Positions 1 to 10,919 of a stretch of 64,000 nt of DNA are shown here, piece by piece. Under the pieces are notes generated by a model. It did no database searches. It saw only the letters and a list, made by a program, of their open reading frames with translations, and had not been told where the DNA came from. Source of the stretch: Atopsyche davidsoni (lineage: Eukaryota; Arthropoda; Insecta; Trichoptera; Hydrobiosidae); contig JAILWY010000002.1 of the NCBI GenBank assembly GCA_022113835.1, positions 6,674,501-6,738,500 on the forward strand, in the 5' to 3' direction. Every line of letters begins with the position of its first letter. Position 1 is the first letter of the stretch. Both the position numbers and the translations under genes were made by a program.

Positions 1-504
1 TACTTAGACAAATATATAAAACGTTTTCTCAGGATAAAAGCGTATGATTAAAGAGTTTGTCTGGTCCAAGAAGATAGTGCTAATCAGTAGAGCTCCGTCG
101 ATAAAGCAGCTCCTCCCAGGAGGCCTTGGCGCGACGGCTTAAAAGATCACCTGTCACATAGTTTAGTGGGATTCATTTTTCTTAAAGACGAAACAGTCTC
201 AAGGACAGGTGTGTACGCACAAGATGGAGTATGGATTCATCTCGAAAAATCTGATACATAATTTGGAACAGTCGTTGTTTTTATTATACAATGGACTTCT
301 ACTATAGCAATCCAATTATTTAAATCAATAAATATATATTTATCCAATATTTTTGACATAAGGTGCTCGGTGAAGTTGGCTTGGTGGATACTAATTTTGC
401 CTGTTTGAAAATGCCATATTGGCGAAAACAGAATAAAAAGTGTAAAATACTACAAATATGTATTTCCTTAGAAAAAAATTGATATTAAATACTTTGGTAC
501 TTTC
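1..504. other. AT-rich noncoding; small GC-richer patch at 60-240
   Basis: No open frame of note. Bases 60-240 are richer in G and C and hold a short inverted motif (CTCCT CCC AGGAG). The rest is AT-rich with nothing recognised. Confidence 0.5.
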
Positions 505-625
505 GTTGATTTTGGCAGCTGTTGTTTTTTAATTGAAATGAAATTTTCAGTTCTGCGACGTTTCGGTCCCCGGGCTGGGATCACCTTCAAACCTGGTGAG
601 ACCGATAACTTCAGATAGCTCAACA
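505..625 (+). repeat. Dispersed repeat family A, copy 1
   Basis: This starts with TTTTGGCAGCTGTTGTT (from 510) and continues into a GTTTCGGTCC...GGCTGG block. The order of motifs matches copies near 2160, 7385 and 41595. It is probably the remnant of an old transposable element; I see no coding potential and cannot assign a superfamily. Confidence 0.5.
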
Positions 626-2159
626 CCCATAAAACCAAATCATGTTGTATATATTTTTTATAATATCACTATTTTAATTTTAATCAGCGCTTCAGTTTCA
701 AAGACCCAGTCTTTAAAATAGATAGGAAAAAAAACTTATGATGCGTTCATATTATATAAGCTTCTACGCTTGCATAATATGGACCTACCAACAAATTTAA
801 ATAGTCAAAAGGCTAGATGATTACAATTATTGTTGTAGTTGGCCTATTTATATTTGTTGTTTAAATAGAAGTCATACTAATTTATCGTAAACGCATCATT
901 TAATAAAACGACGAAAATTCGAACAGTAATACCTTTGATACGTAATTGCATTTCACATGGTGAATCTATGAGTGAAATATATTTGTTTTAATTAATTACA
1001 TACACACGATAGCCCACATCTTTCAAGTGCTAATTTAACATGAAACGTACAACTGACATGAAATTAATATTTTCGCTATTCTACTAAGCTTAAAAACTTC
1101 AGAAGTATGACAGAACGCGGGACTGTCACCGCAGACTGTTGATATAAATTTCCTCAGAAATCTCTATTCCTCATCCATGACCGGCAATTACACCACTCAG
1201 CGGCGTATTAATAATCTTGGCTCGTTATAAATGTATTGTGTACTTTTAAATCTGATTCATAAGCCCACGGCAGGGGCGTTCAACCAATTCCACCCGAGAG
1301 CCATATTGACTATTTTATAAAAATCCGACGCTTAAAATGTATGGTGTATTTTTACTATTTGAAGCAATAATAGTATTGACGAAGTCTTCTTAATGTGATT
1401 TTTTACAATTTTGAAAATTATATAGTTGTAAACAAATCAATATTTTACATACTAAAATTTCGTACATTTTATAAAAGCAGTAGAATATTTGAGTTTGTGT
1501 ATTTTTTGCACATATTTTATAGTTGAAACTATATTTTAAAAATGTAAGTAGATTTTGGTAATTTATTCAAATTCATTAAAAATAATTTTAAATCTTTCAT
1601 TCACTGAATATTGCGTTTAAAGTCAAAACGTTAATAGTAAATTAATGCACTTTTGACTCATATTTTTATTGGCTAATATGTTAGTTTTGTATTTGGACAT
1701 CCTTATACTAAACTTAATAATACACAAACACAGAACTACCCCAATAATATTTATATCTTCTAAAATTACATGTCAAACCTTTTTTACACACTGAGTATTA
1801 AAATAACATTAAGTGGCAATCTTGAATATTACCATTTATTTTCTACGATGACTTCTCACTGACAATTGCCGGCAACCTCGTTTTAAAATTGATAATCACA
1901 CCAGATATCTATAAATAAATGGTTTTTGTAGACAAATTTAATATTTTAAAGGGTAAAAATGATTCACGGGCCAAAGTTTTAAAACTGCTAGCCTACATAT
2001 AAAATGTGATTCTTTGAAAAGTCCATTATTTTTATCACAGAACCATTATCTTAAATGACAGCAAAACAAGCAACATAAAATTTTACATAAACCATAATTA
2101 AGCTATTTTTTTAGAATTGGTATTTCACATAACCTTGTTTGCAAACGTATTCAATTTAA
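626..2159. other. AT-rich noncoding, no gene recognised
   Basis: Long A/T-rich stretch with stops in all frames. A modest GC rise near 1100-1280 has no open frame or splice signal that I would trust. Confidence 0.5.
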
Positions 2160-2290
2160 TAAATGTGTTCAAAAAATTTGGCAGCCGTTGTTATTGTTAG
2201 CCATGGTTCTTGGTTGCATGCTGCGTTATTAGTTGAAGTTTCTGATGTTTTGATCTGGTGCTGAAGCCATCTTTATCTTCAAAAGAAAAT
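2160..2290 (+). repeat. Dispersed repeat family A, copy 2
   Basis: TTTGGCAGCCGTTGTTATT is followed by GGTTCTTGG, then GTTTTGATCTGGTGCTGAAGCC and ATCTTTATCTTCA. The same ordered motifs occur in the 41595 copy with about 70-80% similarity by eye. Noncoding. Confidence 0.6.
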
Positions 2291-3394
2291 GACAACTTCA
2301 AAAAATAACGAAACTCATTTAAAAATAATATATTTCCTTATTTCAACCAAAAATTTACGCAAACTTGTGATTACGGGTATTTGCTTTAAAAGGATAAAAT
2401 AAATTGAAACATATGATATTTTTAGAAGCTGAAATATTAAGCTTTGTGTATCTTAAAAATATGCTAAAATAATTTTGTACTGCGGTGCTAACAATTGATA
2501 ACTATTTAAATAATCAAATAATTTTTGTAATTTTAAAATTTATAAAAATACTTTTCAAGTTCACTCATCGTTGAATTAGAAAAGATATGTGTTTTCTCGC
2601 TAAATTTAACTTAATGTTACTTTGTATCATTTTAAACAAGTCCAATGTTTATCAATCGATATAATACTCATCTTACATGTATCTTCATGTTTATAAAATT
2701 AATACCCTCATCCTTTTACACTATCTTTGCAAACCAAAAATGATGTAATTCAGTAGATAATATGAAATGAATACAGATGTTTCTTAGAGAACCAAAACTT
2801 GTGGTACAACCAAGATCTGACTTATTAATAATTGTGTCTAGATTCACATACTCAATTACCGTTCTTTAAAATAATATTTTATATTTTTATAAGAATTTTA
2901 ATTATGAAATATAACAATTTTAAGGCTTTGTCAATGTAATATTTATAAAAACGTACAGCGTTTGAGTGAAAATCATGAATTATATGTTTTTTATACAGTA
3001 TAAAAAAGCTACAGAATCTTAACATAAAAATCTCAAGTTGTGTATTAAAAATATTTTCTTTTAAAAACATTTCTCGAACATCTTGTTGGTAAGGTAAAGA
3101 GGGTTTTTTTTTCTAAGAAGTGAAAAAGAAATGAATTGTAAAAAAAAATATTTATTATTATGCAAGCTATATAATAAAAAGATATTACGAGCGGATATTA
3201 CATTTACTAAAAATTGGTTTCACAATTGTTTGTGTTTTATAATTAAAATTTCAAGATGTTGAAAAAAAACCTTAAAAGCAAATATTTTAACATAAGTTAA
3301 AAGCAATTATACAAAATGAAAAAAAAATTATTTTTTACAAAACTATTAACTATTTAAAAGAAACCGCTGAAAAACTGAAATTTATATTTTTATT
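2291..3394. other. AT-rich noncoding, no gene recognised
   Basis: Very A/T-rich with many homopolymer runs. The only open frame (2879-3070, minus) has low-complexity composition and is judged to be chance. Confidence 0.5.
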
Positions 3395-3800
3395 ATCTAA
3401 GCGCTGCGGCCATCTGGCTGTATTATTTATAAAAAAAATGAATTATCTCTCAATTTTATGGGCACTTGCTCAATTTAAAAAATAATAAAAGACATTTGCG
3501 CCGAAAAAAGTGTAAGGCCGGCTGCATGGCGATACCGTCCCCGCAGCCTCCTAAATCTCCGCACCGTCCCCGAAGCGGTATTTCGCCGTTAAAAAAAGTT
3601 TCCCATTTTATTTCCTTTTTAGTAAGGAAATATATATGAGGCCCGCGGATTCTGCGCGGGGGTGTCACCGGAAATTAAGTTTATCCCATAAGAAAACTTC
3701 ACGACGAGATTTATTCACGTGAGATAAGCCACCGGCGCGGGGCGCCTCCGACTACCCCCTCGCGGGCGGAGGAGCCTCTCATGGCCTAATATCACAATTG
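3395..3800. other. GC-rich island, candidate regulatory block
   Basis: This island of about 400 bp stands out from its AT-rich flanks. It contains GCGGCCATCT (3406-3415, Pho/YY1-like core), CpG-rich segments at 3510-3600 and 3735-3785, and TTTATTCACGTGAGATAAG around 3709-3727. Frames crossing it do not look protein-like. I infer a conserved noncoding or regulatory element; this is not shown. Confidence 0.35.
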
Positions 3801-3993
3801 GTCTGCTTTGTTTTGCAACTAACCTAAAATAGCACACACGTGCTACATATCCACATTTAAAACATTTAATCACGAACTGCCATAATACTGTGTATCGACA
3901 TTTTAAATGTGTAAAATTTTAATTTGCAAATTCAATTCTTAACGTGTTCATTGATAATAATCTCGTATATTCAGAATAGAGCCAATTTTCAGT

Positions 3994-4009
3994 AACCTAA
4001 CCTAACCTA
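3994..4009 (-). repeat. Interstitial TTAGG-type telomeric units (three)
   Basis: AACCTAACCTAACCT is three units of the complement of TTAGG, the usual insect telomere repeat. It lies just before the 200-bp tandem repeats. So short a run can arise by chance or by repair. Confidence 0.5.
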
Positions 4010-4030
4010 TTTAAAATAAATATTAGCACA

Positions 4031-4537
4031 CTTTAAGCGGGTAACCAAATTGACTAAACTGATGTGCGTAGCGGGCAAAATTCGCGTAAAATTGCGCGTG
4101 TGAAATCTAGTCTATACACTCTTTGATTTGCACTTTTTGATTTTTTTTTCTTCCGTTCAGCAACTCCGAGTTAATTGTAAGATTTTTGTTAATAAATTAA
4201 ATGTTATTGTTACACAATAGTTTATATTATATTTATATTTTAAGCGGGTAACCAAATTGACTAAACTGATGTGTAAAATTCGCGTAAAATTGCGCGTGTG
4301 AAAACTAGTCTATACACTCTTTGATTTGCACTTTTTGATATTTTTTCTTCCGTTTAGCAACTCCGAGTTAGTTATGAGATTTTTGTTAATAAATTTAATG
4401 TTATTGTTACACAATAGCTTATATTATATTTATACTTTAAGCGGGTAACCAAATTGACTAAACTGATGGGCGAAGCGGACAAAATTCGCGTAAAATTGCA
4501 CGTGTGAAATCTCTTCATCAAATCACTCTTTGATTTG
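4031..4537 (+). repeat. Tandem repeat, about 200 bp, 2.5 copies
   Basis: Units begin TTAAGCGGGTAACC at 4033, 4240 and 4437, so the periods are 207 and 197 bp. Each continues with CAAATTGACTAAACTGATG, a CGCGTAAAATTGC block and CTCTTTGATTTGC. The third unit runs directly into the piggyBac-like frame at 4523. Each unit starts at a TTAA, the target site of piggyBac-type elements, so these may be duplicated terminal or subterminal parts of such an element. Confidence 0.85.
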
Positions 4538-4801
4538 CATGTAGTCAAATAAATCGTTTCCTATAAAAAGTTGAACCACTTCATACACACTTTGCGGATT
4601 ACTTGACATCACAACAACACCACTTTGTGCTAAAAATTGTTCAATAATTGGAGGATTATCATTCTCTGACCACTCCACTTCTTCATTGTCACTTTGTTCA
4701 GAATCACTGGACAGTATTGGTAGAAGTAACGTTGACGAGTCTAAACAAACATTACGAGCTGTAAAATGACCTTCTGCCGCTTGTAGAGTAAACACATTCA
4801 A
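4523..4801 (-). mobile_element. piggyBac-like transposase, N-terminal relic
   Basis: A 92-codon minus-strand frame encodes an acidic, serine-rich start (residues about 29-45, ...SDSEQSDNEEVEWSEND...), then a segment ending NDLFDYMQIKE. The order of an acidic N-terminus followed by a short hydrophobic/acidic segment resembles the N-terminal part of piggyBac transposases (DDE_Tnp_1_7 family), where the catalytic DDD core follows. Here the frame stops before any catalytic residue, so it can only be a truncated relic. The TTAA-started repeats downstream (4031-4537) fit this origin. The assignment rests on resemblance of a short region; a chance frame is possible. Confidence 0.45.
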
Positions 4802-4805
4802 AAAG

Positions 4806-4880
4806 GTATTAATACGCGCCCCGCTTTTAGACAGCAGTCCGCGAAACGGGTACTAGTACCCGCCCCGCTTTTAGTGTGTT
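4806..4880. repeat. Duplicated CGCCCCGCTTTTAG motif with 16-bp palindrome
   Basis: CGCCCCGCTTTTAG occurs twice, near 4817 and 4862. Between them lies the perfect palindrome CGGGTACTAGTACCCG (4848-4863). The reverse complement carries GCGGGTA, as do the repeat starts at 4033, 4240 and 4437, so this may be the other end of the same decayed element. Confidence 0.5.
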
Positions 4881-6267
4881 TACAATAATGTTTCAGCTCT
4901 GGTGCTCGATAATCTCTGAAGATAGAGAAGAAGATGTCAGTACCGGAATTGAAATGTAAAATAATCCCTAAACCGCATAACAGCCAAAAGGATCTTACAA
5001 CAACGGATGCATAAAACTACGTTTGGAATCGATATGTTTGAACACATTCGTAAAAGTACTGTTGGATATTATTTTTTTATAGAAAAATACTTGGATTATA
5101 GCAAGAACAACAGCGGTAGTATATTAAAAATGAATACGTATCTTTATGCATAGATGATCTGAAACCTTGCCTAGAATATTATAATGTTTTCCTCGTTTCT
5201 GTTGGAACCGATTTAGATATCTCTTTGAGCTTGTATTCAACAAACTCTCTGTTGGAGTTGCGTGAATCATTTGTGAATCATTGCTTTGAGAATTCATCAA
5301 GCAAGTTTTAAAATATATTATATCTATTATATTTACGGGTCATAAAATTTCAGGTTTAAGTCTACTAATTATAACATATTTTAAAAACGATTAACCCACT
5401 TAATAAATATATTTCATTTATTTACAGTTGACTACATTCTAAAAAAATCACAAATTTCGTTAGTTTTCTTAATAGCTTAAAAAAATTATAAAACACGTAT
5501 TAGTTTAATATACAATATTGAAAAAATTATATAACTTATAATTAAACATTTGAGTAAATAGTTATTTTATCAAAGTGTTTCATAAAAAAAAAATCATTGA
5601 AATCAAAAAAATAACCTAATACATATGAAATATTTTTTTTCTTTATCTTAAGATATGAAGCTGGTGATATCTATAAAACCTTCGATTATTACAACTTATA
5701 TAAATTTTAATATTATTAAATTTAGTTTTATACGTTTTTAAAAGCTCACACACCAAAACGCTAAATTGATCTTATCATTTATATATTATATATGTGTCAT
5801 TCTTTTTTAATGTGCCGATAAACATAAGTGTATTTTTTATTTAATTAATTTTATACCTGCATTTATTTTTAACATCGTTAAGTGTGCGAAGACAAATATG
5901 TGTTTGTTCTTTGGATTTGGCATTATACACCAAATGTATTTGATTTTAATTTAAATATGAAATACTGAGACATTTATTTACCATCTCAACACAACTCAGT
6001 GCATAAATACTTCAGCTGGCAGGATATTATTCATAACAGTAATTTATTTTGCACTTAACACTTGTAATTAAAAGTGATTCAATTTCGTGAGAAAACTAAA
6101 CCTTAGTAGATCATCAAAGACTCAAAGCAACTAAAAGGCAGAAAAATTCAAGACGGTAAAAAGAGCCTAAGTGATATTAAAACCTTTTAAAAGAAAATCA
6201 AATATTTTATGTCTTTAAACAATCTAATTCTCAAATTCGCTGGTTTTAAAAGACCTCTCCGATTTTC
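4881..6267. other. AT-rich noncoding, no gene recognised
   Basis: Stops in all frames; homopolymer-rich. Nothing recognised. Confidence 0.5.
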
Positions 6268-6360
6268 CCTTTCTGTTACTTGTGCATGGCTGTTATTCTG
6301 TACTCTGAGTGTATGTAAAATGGAAATGAAATAGTGGACTTGGAATTATAGTGAAGGCAT
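6268..6360 (+). repeat. Dispersed repeat family B, copy 1
   Basis: The block TCTGTTACTTGTGCATGGCT, then ATTCTGTACTCTGAGTGTATG, then AGTGGACTTGGAATTAT recurs in the same order at 39352-39450 and, in part, at 50130-50215. Superfamily unknown. Confidence 0.5.
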
Positions 6361-6384
6361 GCAAACATATTTTCAGTGAAATAG

Positions 6385-6432
6385 TCATTAACCTCCTTTG
6401 TGGGGAGACACCTGAAGTAGAAGAAGGCTTAA
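6385..6432 (+). mobile_element. LINE 3'-end relic
   Basis: ATTAACCTCCTTTGTGGGGA followed by GACACCTGAAGTAGAAGAAGG matches the tail seen at about 33195, 50625 and 58850 (minus), where similar sequence ends the reverse-transcriptase frame. Short and degenerate. Confidence 0.4.
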
Positions 6433-7136
6433 AAAATTATTACAAATCAGTGAATTTTGTAGTCAAAAAATTCATTAGTCTGTTTTTTTGAAGCAGTTAA
6501 GAAGTCTCTGACAAAAAATAGCGCATGAAACGTCTATGACCACTGTGAATAAAATAGTAATAGGTCGATACACATTGGAAAATAATCAGCATTTTCACTT
6601 GTCAGGCGCAGTGGATATTTCAGGTTGAGCTACAAGGCTGACTTCGCAAATGCCAGAGAAACTGCTGTATTATTCGTGCATTTATTTATTTCCTATTGAT
6701 TAAGACTTGAGCCAGATTGCAGCTTGCGGTGTTTATTAACAGCGTTCATCACCGCAAATACAATAACTACGTGAGCGAATTAACATGTAAGTTTTCAGGT
6801 CATTTTACGTAAGACACGTATTCTCCCGATACATTTGTGATGTAAAGGTAATAAATGTGAAACTTTACTACCCGAGTTATAATATAAATGCCAAAATAAT
6901 GTACATATAATAAATGACATAAATTAAAGGATTTTAGTTTAAACTATAAAATTTTGTTTTATTTTTATACTATTTTATATGATAATATTAGTTTACTACA
7001 GTGCTTTAAAGTTTTAATAACGGCACCGGGTATGAAAATAAAAGCTAGGTTACACACATCTAAATTAACCACATTTCAATGGTTCATATTCACTTGAGCC
7101 AATCTGTCTGATTACTGGTTTGTTGTATTTTTTAAG
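6433..7136. other. Noncoding, no gene recognised
   Basis: Mixed composition with a mild GC rise at 6590-6780 but no usable frame. The last 20 bases form a pyrimidine-rich run ending TTTTTTAAG, discussed with the candidate exon that follows. Confidence 0.4.
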
Positions 7137-7220
7137 TGTGTCACGGGCCCCAAGAGCGACAAGGCGACCGCGGCCATCGCCGTGGACTTCCCTGACCCGA
7201 GAGCATCCTTGGTGCGGTGA
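7137..7220 (+). CDS. Candidate short coding exon, product unknown
   Basis: A run ending TATTTTTTAAG (AG at 7135-7136) is followed by 27 open codons and TGA (7218-7220). The codons are strikingly G/C at the third position (GGC CCC AAG AGC GAC AAG GCG ACC GCG GCC ATC GCC GTG GAC TTC), unlike anything around them. The peptide includes GPKSDKATAAIAVDFPDPR. An AATAAA lies 115 bp downstream (7335-7340), so it could be an alternative terminal exon; alternatively a weak donor (GTGACT at 7217) would make it internal. I do not recognise the protein. A GCGGCCAT Pho-like core (7170-7177) falls inside, so a regulatory reading is also possible. Confidence 0.35.
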   Translation, partial: CVTGPKSDKATAAIAVDFPDPRASLVR

Positions 7221-7334
7221 CTATTGTTTATTTTGCGCCGTGCCGTTATCTGTGTCAGTTTTAATGGTGATTCTTTGTCCAATTGACTATTGGATGAAAA
7301 TTGAGTTGACTTATGTCGTTTTTCTCTTTGGTTA

Positions 7335-7340
7335 AATAAA
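7335..7340 (+). terminator. Possible polyadenylation signal AATAAA
   Basis: AATAAA lies 115 bp after the stop of the candidate exon at 7137-7220. The hexamer is common in AT-rich DNA, so alone it is weak evidence. Confidence 0.2.
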
Positions 7341-7384
7341 GTGAAGGGCATACTAGGCATATTTTAGACACGCAGATTTGAAAG

Positions 7385-7500
7385 GTATGTTCGTAGATTT
7401 TGGCAGTCGTTGTTCAAAAACAGAAAGCTGAAACCTGAGTACAAAAAATTTAAAGCAGCTCAGCACACCCAAGAATCAAAATCAACAACCATTTTTGACA
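7385..7500 (+). repeat. Dispersed repeat family A, copy 3 (internally deleted)
   Basis: ATTTTGGCAGTCGTTGTTC is followed after a gap by CAGCTCAGCACACCCAAGAA, which matches CAGCAAAACACCCAAGAATG at the end of the 41595 copy. The middle of the element is missing. Confidence 0.5.
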
Positions 7501-8514
7501 AAAATGCAACGTATTATGCAATCAATGTCTACTTTTCAGAACACTTCATAACTTTGTGTATTTTCAATAAAAGAAAACTGAATTTTTGAAATATAACGTT
7601 TCACTATATTAAATGCGTATGAATCATTGATTGAAAAAAATATTTACTATAGAAACATAAAAAACTTATACAACTTTCACTAAGTTATTTAAATATGTTA
7701 AAAATGATGGTTTTAAAAATATTTGAAATAATATGTCGATAGCACTTTTAAATAAGAAACTAGATACAATACAATTTTACAAATTATAAAAATCTTCAAT
7801 AAAACTAAATCGAGATTTATTAAGTTGTTTTGATTTCATATCTAGCCTATCATTTTAAAACATTGTAAATTTTGAGACATAGTTTATATATCGTCTTCAC
7901 AAATAACTAAATGTGTTTTTGGTTAAACGCATTAAGCGTGATAAAAATTAGAATTTAAAAATATCTGTGATTTATAAAGTCATAAATAAGTCGTTACTTT
8001 TAGAAACGAGTTCGTCTCCAGAACGTCAGTCTATTAAACGCTTCCGGTGTATTAAGAGACGCGTAAAAAATAGCTCAAATATCATTGTTAAAAAAAGAAA
8101 AACAACTCGGCCGTGGGGGAGATAAAATTTTCCAAAATCCGATTCATCATTCCTCACTAACATATTTACTTTTTAATTATTTATTTCCGTAAGTATTTTT
8201 TCAATACAATTTCACGAAGCAAATTATGTTGTTTTTGTTGTAGTGATAATTAAAATAATTTTGAACACTCGATGGCTCTCAGCGCTGTCAGTTATATGTC
8301 AGAATCATCTGGTGGGTTGACAGCTCCCAACATGAAACTAGCATTTTCAATACAGAATCAAAAGAAATCTAACCGGAAAACTAAAAAAAAAACTTATTAT
8401 TTGATTTGTGTTCAATTGTAAACTCATTCTCTAAGAAAATGTAATGTCACATTTAAAAATAAAAAAAAACACTTGCACAATGGAATCGTTTTAAGGTCGA
8501 CTTCGTGTTGATTT
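7501..8514. other. AT-rich noncoding, no gene recognised
   Basis: Stops in all frames. Nothing recognised. Confidence 0.5.
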
Positions 8515-8900
8515 GAATTATTTATTTCCTTGTACTTTGTGACATGTATATAGCAAATGTAGTGTATTGATTGAAGTGTGTTCTGCGAACCGTGATCGAT
8601 CAGCGTGTGAATGAAGGTTTGCCTGCACTCGACACCGCCAGCTATTCATAGCAAGTGACATTCTGTCGCGTACACAAAACAAACGCGAAGCTCTCCTTAA
8701 GGAACGACTGGAAATTCCGATCGCGGTCCAACCTCTTCGCGGTTGCACAACCGCACCTGTTAACAGCACTCGGCGTGACTGCCACGCGTGTTTTCTAGGT
8801 TATAATTACAACTATCGGTTAATCCCGAAATAAGCTGTCAGACTTATGTCACCGAGGAGGATTGTGCGTATTTCCGATGGCATGCTTCTCGATGTGATGA
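8515..8900. other. GC-rich island, candidate regulatory block
   Basis: An island of about 380 bp with TGATCGATCA-like and CpG-rich sequence. The 83-codon minus frame across it is arginine-rich with no recognisable domain and is probably chance. No strong splice signals. Confidence 0.3.
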
Positions 8901-9689
8901 ATAATATGTCTATTTCCAACCGCGCCGTGATTTCTGTGTATCTATTTAGTAAAAATGATATAACTTGTTTTTTTTTATATTACATAATTCTAAATTGTAT
9001 TTCCGACCATGGATAAGTCGTAAATATAAATAATTGAATGTTGATTTTTTCACCTGCAACAAAACGCAATATTAAGACTTACTGCATCCAATTCTCGATT
9101 AAAAAATGTGTGTTTATTTATAAACATGTATTTATGTTTATATATACACGTAACCTTGATTAGAATGCTTTTACATTTGAGTATTATTATCTACACAAAC
9201 AAGCAAAAAATCTTATTTAAATAAAAATGCATTTATTTGTTTATGTAAAGTGGACGTTAATCATAATACACGATCTAGATGATTGATCGGCGGTATACGG
9301 CTGTGTATAAATAGACAATAATGGTACAAATTGAGACTTGCCGAAGAAACGAAAGGAATGTAGGTCCATTGCCAAATGTAAATGTTATTTTGCTCGGTTC
9401 GTATTCATAAGAGCCGAATTAATTAGACTAAATTATTTAGAGACCAATTGTCGTAGCACAGATTATATCCGACATGGGTTTCGTAACGAACTACTGCAGG
9501 CCCGACTGGCGGCTGACTTACAAGAACCATTCAACTTTCAACTGCACACAAAGCACGATGCATTAATATTAATATCACGCCTGCGACCACAACGCTGTTT
9601 ATATACCCATCGGGATATATTGCGACACCAAAAAAATCACCGCTGCGTTTCACTCAGCGTCAATTGCATAATGATGAATTTAATTTAAT
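8901..9689. other. Noncoding, moderately AT-rich
   Basis: 8901-9330 is AT-rich with nothing recognised. 9338-9688 holds a 116-codon plus frame of mixed composition with no recognisable domain; it overlaps homeodomain-type words (GAATTAATTAGAC near 9416) and is treated as chance. Confidence 0.4.
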
Positions 9690-10085
9690 TCGTATTCAAT
9701 CACACAGCACAAGTATCTCATGTGTCACTCCGATGACTCGAGCGCGTCGGCTCCAACTGTCACGCTCGCGTCACGTGCGGATAAACAAATCACTCCTCGA
9801 TCCTCGAGCATCACCTCTTCCACGTCCGCGGGGACGGAAGCTGTATTGTTATGTAAGCCGGCACATTCGCGACGCTCCGCGGGAATCGACTGGCCGGAGT
9901 TTACCCGCCACTCAGGGGAGATGACCGAAGACTGGCGAGTCGCAGATAGGCGGGCCGCCCGCAGATAGGCCGGCAGTAGGCGGCGACCGCTTGTATTTCG
10001 GGTATCGCCGGACCCATCGGCGGAGTCGCCCTGTTCGACTCCCGGCGGCGGAGAGTGTGCGAGCGATCTGTATCATTATCGACAC
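9690..10085. other. Large GC-rich, CpG-rich island
   Basis: One of the richest islands in the window, dense in CpG. It includes a CACGTG-type word (9772), a direct repeat of CGCAGATAGGC (9941 and 9960) and GGCGG clusters near 9970-10050. Two overlapping plus frames of 82-86 codons run through it; their arginine- and serine-rich content is typical of frames in GC-rich DNA. It could be a promoter or 5' UTR exon; no core promoter element is certain. Confidence 0.35.
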
Positions 10086-10254
10086 GGATTCATTTTATAT
10101 TGAACCAAAAAAAAAAGCTCAACACCCTTAAAATCGCAGAATGAAAAACAGGTGAAACAAATATTTTTTTTATATTATTGATTTTTTGTGAAGACCGTCT
10201 CGCAGGAAGTACGATTTTGCCTATACGTGTTTTATTGATTGATAATGATTAAGT

Positions 10255-10385
10255 GCATTTTTTCAAATATTGAAAAATGATTAAAGAAACTTTCAGAAAA
10301 ATATCATCGTGATTTGTGTGGGATTCGAACCCATGCGAGCGTATATTGGCTTAATGTTGTTGAGGGACAAGGCATTTGAATGGTG
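10255..10385 (-). mobile_element. tRNA-derived SINE relic (minus)
   Basis: Read on the minus strand, GGGTTCGAATCC (10321-10332) is a pol III B box, followed by CACACAAATCACGATGATAT and a tail shared almost base for base with the plus-strand SINE at 10725-10860. The A-box end is diverged and stops near the MITE at 10395. Function as a tRNA is excluded by the lack of a cloverleaf. Confidence 0.65.
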
Positions 10386-10394
10386 AAGATCCAT

Positions 10395-10541
10395 TAATAT
10401 AATGAAAAAAATTACTTTTTATTTAAATCTTCATGCATCTGATGATGACCCGGTATATGGTCGAAACTAGTTATGCAAAATATTATTCTAATAAACTCAC
10501 TGTGAAGATTTAAATAAAAAGTTATTTTTTTCATTATATTA
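10395..10541. mobile_element. Short MITE with 39-bp terminal inverted repeats
   Basis: The termini at 10395-10433 and 10503-10541 are inverted copies with one mismatch in 39 (TAATATAATGAAAAAAATTAC...). The 69-bp centre has no coding capacity. The ends adjoin TA-rich sequence, so a TA target (Tc1/mariner-like) is plausible but not provable. It lies between two inverted SINE copies. Confidence 0.7.
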
Positions 10542-10724
10542 TATGTATTGGCTTAATTAATAGACTTTGAAAATAATAATATCCAGATCGAATTTAAATG
10601 CTTCACTCAGTGCTTTGCGTTAAAAGTCTAGTGTTGCAAGTCTCACAATATTTAATTGGCATAATAAGTACGTTGTTTCGCTTATAGGATATGATTGTTA
10701 AAAATTATTGCCAAGTAATAATGA

Positions 10725-10860
10725 TTCATTGGCATAATTGATAATGCACCGGCCGTGTAAGCTTGGGGATGTGGATTCGAATCCCACACAAATCACGATG
10801 ATATTTTTCTGAGAGTTTCTTTAATCATTTTTCAAATATATTTCGTTGATATTTAAAACT
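10725..10860 (+). mobile_element. tRNA-derived SINE (plus)
   Basis: TGGCATAATTG (10730-10740) fits a pol III A box, and GGATTCGAATCC (10773-10784) fits a B box. Their start-to-start spacing of 43 bp is that of a tRNA gene. The tRNA-like head is followed by CACACAAATCACGATGATAT and a TTTCTTTAATCATTTTTC tail shared with the inverted copy at 10255-10385. Confidence 0.75.
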
Positions 10861-10868
10861 TAAACTCC

Positions 10869-10871
<3 letters not shown>

Positions 10872-10916
<45 letters not shown>
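10872..10916. repeat. (AT)n microsatellite
   Basis: Uninterrupted AT dinucleotides for about 45 bp immediately after the SINE tail. Confidence 0.95.

Positions 10917-10919
<3 letters not shown>

Noticed and set aside
3994..4009. Telomere or chromosome end
   Set aside because: Only three TTAGG-type units; no array, and ordinary sequence on both sides.
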